A DNA stretch of 21,508 bases from Christensenella sp. UBA1750. GTDB lineage: Bacteria > Bacillota > Clostridia > Christensenellales > UBA1750. The position numbers and the translations under genes are program-made. The DNA is taken from the NCBI GenBank assembly GCA_002315655.1, contig DCHO01000073.1, positions 43,739-65,246 of the forward strand. The letters run 5' to 3'. Shown piece after piece: positions 6,751 through 13,016 of the stretch (position 1 is the first letter of the stretch; each line of letters begins with the position of its first letter). Under the pieces are notes generated by a model that saw nothing but the letters and a program-made list of their open reading frames with translations, had not been told where the DNA came from and did not search any database.

Positions 6751-6787
6751 CAAAAACCCAACATTTTCCGTCAACAAAAAATGTTGG
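6741..6787. repeat. Tandem 16-mer plus inverted repeat between divergent promoters (candidate operator)
   Basis: TTTCCGTCAACAAAAA occurs at 6741-6756 and again, identically, at 6765-6780 (24-base period, slightly over two helical turns). Overlapping the second copy is a perfect 10-bp inverted repeat CCAACATTTT (6758-6767) / AAAATGTTGG (6778-6787). The block covers the -35 of the minus promoter and abuts the -35 of the plus promoter. Confidence 0.7.
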
Positions 6788-6813
6788 ACAAATTGTGCGG
6801 CAAATGGTATGAT
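6784..6813 (+). promoter_or_regulatory. Predicted promoter of the DUF3592-like/lipoprotein pair
   Basis: TTGGAC (6784-6789), 18-base spacer, TATGAT (6808-6813), with the ATG at 6844. The -35 overlaps the right arm of the inverted repeat. Confidence 0.5.
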
Positions 6814-6843
6814 GAAGGCACTAAAAGAAAGGAGTGTTCTTTG

Positions 6844-7248
6844 ATGAAACGATTTTTTGTTCGGTTTATTCTGCCGCTGATTGTGATTGCGGCGGCGGTC
6901 ATGTGCCTGATGCTGGGGGTTAAGACCATGCAGAGACACAAGACCTTCCCCAAGACTGACGCCGTGATCGCGGAGATACAAAAAGAGTATGATTCCGCAC
7001 GGAAGGAAAACGATTATCATGTCTTTGTGACCTACACTGTGGATGGGCAGGAGTACACCGAGGAGCTGGGACAGTATGTGGCCGGCTACAAGGTTGGGAA
7101 AGAGCTGGAAATCAGCTACAACCCCGAAAACCCTGCGGACATTCAGGCCGGCGGCGCGGGCAGCGGTCTCATTATGATCGGGCTTGGTGTTGTCGCTGCG
7201 CTTGCGGGAATTGTGTCGTTTGTCAAGAGTTTGCTGGGCAGAAGATAA
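6844..7248 (+). CDS. DUF3592-like small membrane protein
   Basis: This 134-aa protein has a hydrophobic segment near each end (about residues 7-27 and 107-127). Between them lies an extracytoplasmic-type beta-rich stretch with YHVFVTYTVDGQEYTEEL (59-76) and the short block SYNPENPAD (91-99). That pattern (VxYxVdGxxY ... YNPxNP) is typical of DUF3592 proteins, which have no established function. The ATG at 6844 follows AAAGGAG by about 10 bases; the frame extends to 6781, but the upstream part covers the promoter. The lipoprotein gene starts 24 bases downstream and is probably co-transcribed. Localisation is inferred from hydrophobicity. Confidence 0.8.
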   Translation: MKRFFVRFILPLIVIAAAVMCLMLGVKTMQRHKTFPKTDAVIAEIQKEYDSARKENDYHVFVTYTVDGQEYTEELGQYVAGYKVGKELEISYNPENPADIQAGGAGSGLIMIGLGVVAALAGIVSFVKSLLGRR

Positions 7249-7272
7249 AATAAGAGAAAGGAGAAATACGTC

Positions 7273-7590
7273 ATGAAAAGAATCATCGCTTTGCTGCTTG
7301 CTGTGCTGATGGTGCTGACGCTGTGCGCCTGCGCAAAGAAGGAAAAATCCGCCGCCGGTGGCTGGACGGAAAAGAGCGAAACCAACCTTTCCGATGAACA
7401 GAAAGCGGTTTTTGAAAAGGCCGTTGCCGGAACCGAGTATGAGGGCTACGAGCTTGTGGCACTCGTCGGCACCCAGGTCGTTGCCGGAACCAACTATAAG
7501 TTCAAGTGCAAGGACGCGGACGGGAACGAGAAGATCGTGTTGGTTTATGAAGACTTGGACGGAAACGCTTCCGTGACCAGTGTAGAATAA
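7273..7590 (+). CDS. Cystatin-like lipoprotein
   Basis: The 105-aa precursor has a Lys-Arg start, a hydrophobic core and a lipobox ending LCAC, so C20 is the likely lipidated residue and the protein is anchored on the outer face of the membrane. The mature part has a Gly-Gly pair (29-30) near its N-terminus and TQVVAGTNY (67-75), followed by alternating strand residues. QxVxG (Q68-G72) is the first-hairpin signature of cystatins, and the TQVVAGTNY string matches animal stefins as I remember them. Cystatins inhibit papain-like cysteine proteases; whether this one does is untested. AAAGGAG lies 9 bases upstream of the ATG. It follows the DUF3592-like gene and is closed by a terminator. Confidence 0.8.
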   Translation: MKRIIALLLAVLMVLTLCACAKKEKSAAGGWTEKSETNLSDEQKAVFEKAVAGTEYEGYELVALVGTQVVAGTNYKFKCKDADGNEKIVLVYEDLDGNASVTSVE

Positions 7591-7603
7591 GAGACAACAA
7601 AAT

Positions 7604-7640
7604 AGCGGTTCGAGGGAAATTTTCCTTCGAGCCGCTTTTC
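7604..7640. terminator. Bidirectional terminator between lipoprotein and thrE genes
   Basis: AGCGGttCGAgGGAAA (7604-7619) pairs with TTTCCtTCGAgCCGCT (7621-7636), with two G-T wobbles and a very short loop. TTTTCTT follows on the plus strand and ATTTTG on the minus strand. It serves the convergent genes ending at 7590 (+) and 7641 (-). Confidence 0.85.
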
Positions 7641-8081
7641 TTATATGCGCTTTTTGCGGATGAGGCGGGTTAAGACGGTGGAAAAGCCCAGGGACAGGGC
7701 AAGGGCACCGGCGATGAGCAGGGTCTCCATGCAGGCGGCAAGCCCGCCCGCGGAATCGCCCTGCACAAAGAGCTCCATGGTCTGAAAGAGGTTGTAGCCC
7801 GGCACCAGCGGAATCAGCCCCATGGTGGCAAAGACCACAGACGGTGTGCGAAAGAGCCGGGCTGTCACATCGGACAGGATGCCGATGACCAGCCCGCCCG
7901 CAAAGGCACCCAGCACCGGGGAATAGCCCGAAAGCACCAGCAAATCATAGGCCAGGAAGGAGCAGCCGCCGATGAGCGCACCGGGGGGCAGGGTGCGCTT
8001 TTCTACCTTGAAGAGCAGACCGAAGCCTGCGGAACCGACGCAGGAGGCAAGGAAGCAGATGAGCAGCTTTGGAATGTTCAT
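7641..8081 (-). CDS. Threonine/serine exporter, small subunit (ThrE_2 / DUF3815-type membrane protein)
   Basis: This 146-aa, very hydrophobic protein has about four to five membrane segments and the family-typical stretch LIPLVPGYNLFQTM. In ThrE-type exporters of Actinobacteria this is the C-terminal half of one protein; in Firmicutes it is commonly split, as here. It should form a complex with the upstream gene product and export threonine/serine or related small solutes; the substrate is inferred from the family. The ATG at 8081 is preferred over the upstream in-frame start because TAAGGAGG lies 5 bases before it and overlaps the stop codon of the partner gene, giving an 10-base intergenic gap. 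Confidence 0.85.
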   Translation of the reverse strand: MNIPKLLICFLASCVGSAGFGLLFKVEKRTLPPGALIGGCSFLAYDLLVLSGYSPVLGAFAGGLVIGILSDVTARLFRTPSVVFATMGLIPLVPGYNLFQTMELFVQGDSAGGLAACMETLLIAGALALSLGFSTVLTRLIRKKRI

Positions 8082-8091
8082 GAGTTCCTCC

Positions 8092-8847
8092 TTAATGCCA
8101 CAGGGCAAGCACGACGGCCACGCCCGCAGCCAAGGCGACGGCTTGCAGCAGTGCGTCGGCCAGCCGCGCCATGCCGGAGACCAGATCGCCGGTCACGGTG
8201 TCGCGGATGGCGTTGGTGATGGCCAGCCCCGGCAGCAGCGGCATGATCGCGCCGACAATGATGGGTGTGCGGTTGAAAAGCGGGGACAGGAACACAAGCA
8301 GCGATGCGATAACAGCGCACAGTGCGCCGGAAACCATCAGGTAGATGGATTTGGAAACATTGTCCCGCCCGAAAAGCAGCCCTAACGCACTTTCCGTCAC
8401 GCCGCAGAGGAACGCGCCCAGAAAGTCAAAAACATTGGCGCCGAACAGCACGGAAAGCCCGGACGCGGAGATGGCGCTGGCAAGCAGATCCATATAGACC
8501 GGGCGGGCAGGGCGTTTCTTCTCCTGCTCCAGCAGAGGCAGGGCATCCTCCGCCGTGATGGCGCCGGTTGTGATGTCCCGGGAGATGGCATTGACCCGGG
8601 AGACGCGCCCCAAGTCTGTGGTGCGCACCTTTGTGCGGACGACCTCGCCGATGGGGGCGTCGTTCTCGTCCCGGAAGGAATAGAAAAAGCCGGTGGGGAA
8701 GGCCAGCACCGAAACGTCGGTGAGTTGGTTGGAGGACAGAATGAGAGTCACGGTTTCCTCCACACGGTAAATTTCCGCGCCGCTTTCCAGCAGGAGCTGT
8801 CCGCAGAAGGTGGCGGCCTTCTGTGCGGCAAAGGATTGTTCTGTCAC
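8092..8847 (-). CDS. Threonine/serine exporter, large subunit (ThrE_1 / DUF1212-type)
   Basis: This 251-aa protein starts with a soluble N-terminal domain (about residues 1-110) containing LLLESGAEIYRVEETV and the block FPTGFFYSF, followed by about five membrane segments with IMPLLPGLAITNAIRD. These are the hallmarks of the DUF1212 half of ThrE exporters. The GTG at 8847 is chosen over an upstream TTG (8892) because a TATAAT promoter element (8886-8881) lies between them, so the longer version would begin outside the transcript; AAAGGGCGG precedes the GTG. Together with the smaller gene just downstream it forms a two-gene operon closed by the terminator at 7604-7640. Confidence 0.87.
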   Translation of the reverse strand: MTEQSFAAQKAATFCGQLLLESGAEIYRVEETVTLILSSNQLTDVSVLAFPTGFFYSFRDENDAPIGEVVRTKVRTTDLGRVSRVNAISRDITTGAITAEDALPLLEQEKKRPARPVYMDLLASAISASGLSVLFGANVFDFLGAFLCGVTESALGLLFGRDNVSKSIYLMVSGALCAVIASLLVFLSPLFNRTPIIVGAIMPLLPGLAITNAIRDTVTGDLVSGMARLADALLQAVALAAGVAVVLALWH

Positions 8848-8880
8848 GGTGGCACCGCCCTTTCGATTTCTTTTGTTCTC

Positions 8881-8909
8881 ATTATAGCGCAAAATGTGGA
8901 AAGTGTGTA
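8881..8909 (-). promoter_or_regulatory. Predicted promoter of the thrE pair
   Basis: On the minus strand a consensus TATAAT (8886-8881) has TACACA (8909-8904) 17 bases upstream. The -35 is a weak match (4 of 6), the -10 perfect. The GTG start lies 33 bases downstream. Confidence 0.5.
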
Positions 8910-8928
8910 TAAAGATTTTCTGAGGTCT

Positions 8929-8961
8929 GTTTTCTTAAAGAAAAGTGGCTTGTTTTCTTAA
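8929..8961. repeat. Direct repeat and palindrome upstream of the MATE gene
   Basis: TGTTTTCTTAA occurs at 8929-8939 and 8951-8961 (22-base period). The first copy is part of the palindrome TTTTCTT-a-AAGAAAA (8930-8944). The second overlaps the -35 of the predicted MATE promoter. This could be a regulator site. Confidence 0.4.
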
Positions 8962-8978
8962 TCCGATAGAGATAAAAT
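8950..8978 (+). promoter_or_regulatory. Predicted promoter of the MATE transporter gene
   Basis: TTGTTT (8950-8955), 17-base spacer, TAAAAT (8973-8978), about 60 bases before the start codon at 9041. Confidence 0.55.
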
Positions 8979-9040
8979 ACAAAAGATTGGTTTTGCAACA
9001 AATCGAAAAAACACAAAAAAGATAAGGATGTGGGGGTACT

Positions 9041-10411
9041 TTGGCTTCTAAACGACTGATGAAGGACATGACCGTGGGCAAGCCCTTGGGTCTGATTCTG
9101 AGCTTTGCGATTCCGCTGATCGGCGGGAACTTATTCCAGCAGTTTTATTCCATGGTGGACACCATCATCGTGGGCAAGACCTTGGGCGTGGGGGCGCTGG
9201 CGGCGGTTGGCTCGGCGGGCTCCATGCACTTTCTGGTGTTCGGCTTCGTGCTGGGCACCTGCGCAGGCATGGCGATTCCCATTTCCCAGTGCTTCGGCGC
9301 AAAGGATGAGGTCTCCCTGCGCAAATATTTAGCCAACGCCATCTGGATCGCCATTGTGCTGACCGTCACCGTCACCACTGCGGTGTGTCTGCTGACGCGG
9401 AACATCTTAGTTTGGATGCAGACCCCAGAGGACATTTTCGAGGATGCCTATGATTATATGTTTGTCATGATGCTGGGCATTCCCGCCACGGTGCTGTATA
9501 ACTTCTCCGCATCCGTCATGCGTGCCCTGGGCGATTCCAAGCGTCCACTGTACTTCCTCATTTTTTCCTCGTTCCTAAATGTCGGTCTTGACCTCATCTT
9601 CATTCTGGTGTTCCGTTGGGGCTGCGCGGGCGCGGCTTGGGCAACCGTCTTTGCACAGGCGATTTCAGGCTTTTTGTGCTTGGGCTTCATTATCAAAAAC
9701 TTCACCATTCTGCGCTTCCAAAAGGGCGAAATGGCCGTCTCCGGCGAGCACATTCGCAAGCTGCTTGGCATGGGGCTGCCTTTCGGGTTGCAGACCTCCA
9801 TCACCGCCGTGGGCAACGTGGTGCTGCAAAGCGCGGTCAATTCCTTGGGCTCCGTTGCCGTGGCTTCCATGACGGCGGCGGGCAAGGTCAATATGCTCCT
9901 TTCCTGCGCCTACGATGCCATGGGCAACGCAATGGCGACCTACGCCGGACAGAATTTGGGTGCCAGAAAGCTTTCCCGTGTCAAGAAGGGCATCAAGCTG
10001 TCGCTGATTACCATGATCTCCTATTCCGTCGTGGCGTTCTGCATCCTCATGGTCGCGGGACAGTACATTGCCCTGCTCTTCGTGGATGCTTCCGAAACGG
10101 CAATTTTGGCCAACGTCAAGACCTTCCTCATCATCAACGCGGGCTCCTGCTTCATGCTGGCTTCCCTCATCATCCACCGCTATGTGATTCAGGGCTTGGG
10201 CTTCTCCCATTACGCCCTGTTCGCGGGTATCTTTGAAATGTTTGCAAGAGCCGCCGTGGCGTTCCTGCTTGTGCCCGTCTGGGGCTTCACCGGCGCGTGC
10301 TTCGCCTCCCCCGCCGCGTGGGTCGCCGCCAACGCCTTCCTCATCCCCTGCTACCTGTATGTGATGAAGAAATTGAAGAACACCATCGAGGTCGTACCCG
10401 ACGAAGATTGA
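9041..10411 (+). CDS. MATE family efflux transporter
   Basis: This 456-aa protein has a typical MATE length and about 12 membrane segments. Its N-terminal signature, PLGLILSFAIPLIGGNLFQQ followed by FYSMVDTIIVGKTLGVGALAAVG, is that of the DinF/NorM-like multidrug branch common in gut Clostridia. Such pumps export organic cations, drugs or metabolites using Na+ or H+ gradients; the substrate is unknown here. The TTG at 9041 is used as start because GGATGTGGGGG lies just upstream; ATG codons at 9059 and 9068 are alternatives that would shorten it by 6 or 9 residues without losing the transporter fold. It is transcribed alone, divergent from thrE and closed by a terminator. Confidence 0.93.
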   Translation: MASKRLMKDMTVGKPLGLILSFAIPLIGGNLFQQFYSMVDTIIVGKTLGVGALAAVGSAGSMHFLVFGFVLGTCAGMAIPISQCFGAKDEVSLRKYLANAIWIAIVLTVTVTTAVCLLTRNILVWMQTPEDIFEDAYDYMFVMMLGIPATVLYNFSASVMRALGDSKRPLYFLIFSSFLNVGLDLIFILVFRWGCAGAAWATVFAQAISGFLCLGFIIKNFTILRFQKGEMAVSGEHIRKLLGMGLPFGLQTSITAVGNVVLQSAVNSLGSVAVASMTAAGKVNMLLSCAYDAMGNAMATYAGQNLGARKLSRVKKGIKLSLITMISYSVVAFCILMVAGQYIALLFVDASETAILANVKTFLIINAGSCFMLASLIIHRYVIQGLGFSHYALFAGIFEMFARAAVAFLLVPVWGFTGACFASPAAWVAANAFLIPCYLYVMKKLKNTIEVVPDED

Positions 10412-10426
10412 TTCGACATAAAATAT

Positions 10427-10457
10427 TCCCCGCAGAATCGCTTCTGCGGGGATTTTT
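10427..10457. terminator. Terminator after the MATE gene, shared with the convergent mannosidase gene
   Basis: CCCCGCAGAA (10428-10437) / TTCTGCGGGG (10442-10451) with a TCGC loop and a T10427-A10452 closing pair is followed by TTTTT (10453-10457). On the minus strand the following bases are A/T-rich (AATATTTTA), so it may also stop the gene ending at 10462. Confidence 0.9.
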
Positions 10458-10461
10458 GCGC

Positions 10462-12903
10462 TTATGCAAGCTCGGTTAAGAGGATTCTGCGGATTTCCTG
10501 CGTACCGTCTGCCGGGATGAAATAGGTCTCCATTTGGAAGGGTGTAAGGGTGACAGAAAATTGTCTTCCGCAGAGCGGGAGGGAAATATTTGCGGTGGTT
10601 TTCTTGCCTGCGGTTTCATAGAGGCGAAGCACAAGCCCGCTATTATCCTCGGCGGGCTTTAGGGCGGAAAGCGCGATGTTTTCTGCGTCAATCGTCAGCC
10701 CGGAGAAGGTTCCGGGGAGCTTGCCTTCGTGGTAGGTTTCCATGAGGGCACAGAGCTTTCGGTTGAGAAGGTCGGCACGGCGGTGCAGGGACGCATCCTG
10801 CCAGCTTCCTTCATAGGGCACAACGGAATAGGCAAAGGTCTGCACGCCCTCGTCCAGCATCAGGCAGGTGTCGTCGCGGAAGTCCTGCCCGTAGTGGTCG
10901 GCGTAAAGGGAGGTGTTGGCGACGGTCAGGCGCAGTTCGCCGCGATCGCAGGAATAGGAATATTTGCCGTCGTTGAGCAGGGCAAGACCGTGGTTTTCGC
11001 CCTGCACCGCCGCCCAGCGCTGGCAGTGCTCCTCGTTGCCGCAGCCCGTGCGCACAAGGGAGCCGAAGGGGATTTCCGCCACATCGAATTTTCCGTCCGT
11101 GGGGAAGCAGAATTTGACCATGCGGTGCTTCTGCTCTATGTTCATGTTGAGGCGCACTTCGACCCTGAGTGTGTCAGAGTTTTCATACAGGGAGAATTTC
11201 TGCTCCAAGGCAGAAAGACCGAAGGCATTTCTGACCCTTAATGTGGCGCGGAGGGGGCCTTCCTCCAAGATACTGAACTCCGGCGCGGCAAATGCGCCCG
11301 CTTCTTGGTCGAACCTGAAAACGCCGTGCGCCCAGGTGTCGCAATGGGTGATGTCAAACAGGCGTGCGGAGGCGGGGGCGGTGAGGAACTCGGTGCCTGT
11401 GTCCTTGCGCAGGATGGATTTGGGCATTCCTGTGGTTGTGTCAAAAATGACCCGCAGCTTGTCGTTTTCAAGGCTGGTTTCGGTGATTTGAAGTGTATTT
11501 TCGACCTGTTCTTCCTCCTTGAACACCCAAATCACCGTGTAGCCGAAGGCGGGGACGGTGGGGCGAAGCAGGGTGTCGAAACGGTCTTTGTTGTTGGTTC
11601 TGGTGGCGCGGACGCGCTGGACGGGGAGGGGCTTGCCGTCGTCGGTGCGGGCGGAGTAAATGTCGTAGACCAGCCGAATGTCGTCGGTGACGGGATAGGG
11701 GTGCGGGTTGAACACCACAACGGGCGTGCCCTGCCCGCGTATGCCCCACAGCGCCCAGTCCTCCTCCTTGGAGCGGACGCGGAGAGGATGCCCCTTCATC
11801 GTGTCGATGCGCCACGAAATGCGCTGGAGGGCTTTGTTTTCCTCCCGGTCGCACAGCGCAAGCACGGATTTCAGTTGTGTTACGACATCCTCCATGCCCT
11901 CATACAGGCAGCAGCCGCCCATCACATCGTGAAACTCGTTGAACAGCAGAGTTTTCCAGCCGGAAAGAAGCGCGTTTGTGTCGGCTTTCATGCCCGTGAG
12001 CCACTCGGAGAGCAGCAGGAAGCTTTCGGCGCGGAGCAGGGCGTTTTCCGCCTGCCGGTGGAGCTTTTTGGAGAGCGAATGTGTGGAATAGCAGCCCGAG
12101 GCGTGGTGCTGCATCTCGTTTTCCCACTTGGGCAAGGCGATGCCCTCGTTTTTCAGCTCCGCAAAGTAGGTAAGCGGCGAGGAATACTTTGCGTCTTTCC
12201 CGTATTTGCTTTCGGAGAGGAATCGGTCAATGGTTTTGAGGTTTTCGATGGTGGGGCCGCCGCCGTGGTTGCCCACGCCGTAAAAGCACATGACGGGAAG
12301 GTTCATGCAAAGCGCGGCTTCCTCCTGCGCGGGTAGCTTGTCCGCAAGGCCTTCGCGCACGCAGTATTCCCCGAAAATGTGATAAGTGGGAAGAACCGTG
12401 CCGTCTAATGACTGCCAGTTGAGTGCCCCCAAGGGCAAATCAGGGTTTTCGTGGTCGCCGGGGCGCATCATCACATAGCCTTCCATGCCGGCCTTGGCCA
12501 GAATCTGCGGCACCTGCGCGTTGTGCCCGAAGGAGTCCACATTGTAGCCAAAATGGGCGGTTTTGCCGAACTTTTCCATGAAATACCGCTGGGAATAGAG
12601 AAGCTGCCGCGCCAACGATTCGCCGGAGGGGGTGTTCATGTCCGGCTGAATGAACATTCCGCCCGCCAGCACCCAACGTCCTTCCTGCACCCTTTTGCGG
12701 ATTTTTTCAAACAGCTCCGGGTCACATTCCTCGACCCACTGATAATACGCCGCACAGGCGCAGGTGAACACGAAATCGGGGGTCTCGTCCATGCGATCCA
12801 AGGCGGATAAAAAGGTCGCCTTGACCTCGGAATAGCCGTCCCGCCACTGCCACAGCCACACGGGGTCTAAGTGCGCGTTGCCGATTAAGTGAAGATTTTT
12901 CAT
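10462..12903 (-). CDS. Glycoside hydrolase family 38 alpha-mannosidase
   Basis: This 813-aa protein is a GH38 retaining alpha-mannosidase, a zinc-type enzyme. Metal ligands H11 and D13 are in NAHLDPVWLWQW, the probable nucleophile D123 is in NVDSFGHN, and H325/D326 are in FNEFHDVMGG. GVGNHGGGPT (209-218) and ENEMQHHASGCYS (261-273) are typical of the bacterial MngB-like branch. The catalytic and helical domains fill about 1-440, and the rest is the beta-sandwich region. There is no signal peptide, so it should act in the cytoplasm on imported mannosides or mannosyl-glycerate-like compounds. AAGGAG lies 9 bases before the ATG. It has its own promoter and is separated by a terminator from the ABC genes upstream. 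No dedicated sugar importer adjoins it. Confidence 0.93.
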   Translation of the reverse strand: MKNLHLIGNAHLDPVWLWQWRDGYSEVKATFLSALDRMDETPDFVFTCACAAYYQWVEECDPELFEKIRKRVQEGRWVLAGGMFIQPDMNTPSGESLARQLLYSQRYFMEKFGKTAHFGYNVDSFGHNAQVPQILAKAGMEGYVMMRPGDHENPDLPLGALNWQSLDGTVLPTYHIFGEYCVREGLADKLPAQEEAALCMNLPVMCFYGVGNHGGGPTIENLKTIDRFLSESKYGKDAKYSSPLTYFAELKNEGIALPKWENEMQHHASGCYSTHSLSKKLHRQAENALLRAESFLLLSEWLTGMKADTNALLSGWKTLLFNEFHDVMGGCCLYEGMEDVVTQLKSVLALCDREENKALQRISWRIDTMKGHPLRVRSKEEDWALWGIRGQGTPVVVFNPHPYPVTDDIRLVYDIYSARTDDGKPLPVQRVRATRTNNKDRFDTLLRPTVPAFGYTVIWVFKEEEQVENTLQITETSLENDKLRVIFDTTTGMPKSILRKDTGTEFLTAPASARLFDITHCDTWAHGVFRFDQEAGAFAAPEFSILEEGPLRATLRVRNAFGLSALEQKFSLYENSDTLRVEVRLNMNIEQKHRMVKFCFPTDGKFDVAEIPFGSLVRTGCGNEEHCQRWAAVQGENHGLALLNDGKYSYSCDRGELRLTVANTSLYADHYGQDFRDDTCLMLDEGVQTFAYSVVPYEGSWQDASLHRRADLLNRKLCALMETYHEGKLPGTFSGLTIDAENIALSALKPAEDNSGLVLRLYETAGKKTTANISLPLCGRQFSVTLTPFQMETYFIPADGTQEIRRILLTELA

Positions 12904-12929
12904 AAATAGGAACTCCTTCGTTTTTTTTC

Positions 12930-12958
12930 AGTATAGCACACAAGTCCAATGGATTCCA
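12930..12958 (-). promoter_or_regulatory. Predicted promoter of the GH38 gene
   Basis: On the minus strand TGC-TATACT forms an extended -10 (hexamer 12935-12930). TGGAAT (12958-12953) is a weak -35 at 17-base spacing. The ATG follows 26 bases after the -10. Confidence 0.5.
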
Positions 12959-12998
12959 TAAAAAACGGACAGGCAGGAGAGATTTCCTGCCTGTCCGT
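12959..12998 (-). terminator. Intrinsic terminator of the ABC exporter operon
   Basis: A perfect 14-bp stem (12965-12978 with 12985-12998; ACGGACAGGCAGGA on the plus strand) with a 6-base loop is followed on the minus strand by TTTTTTATGG. It starts 18 bases after the TAG of the gene ending at 13017. Confidence 0.92.
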
Positions 12999-13016
12999 AA
13001 ATGGTTTTTGGGGGGA

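Noticed and set aside
6741..6780. CRISPR-like direct repeat
   Set aside because: Only two 16-base copies with an 8-base gap; no array, no cas genes. Better explained as an operator.
11305..12336. Plus-strand open frame (343 aa) inside the GH38 gene
   Set aside because: Antisense to a full-length enzyme with all catalytic motifs; composition is Gly/Val/Ala-rich without domain features.
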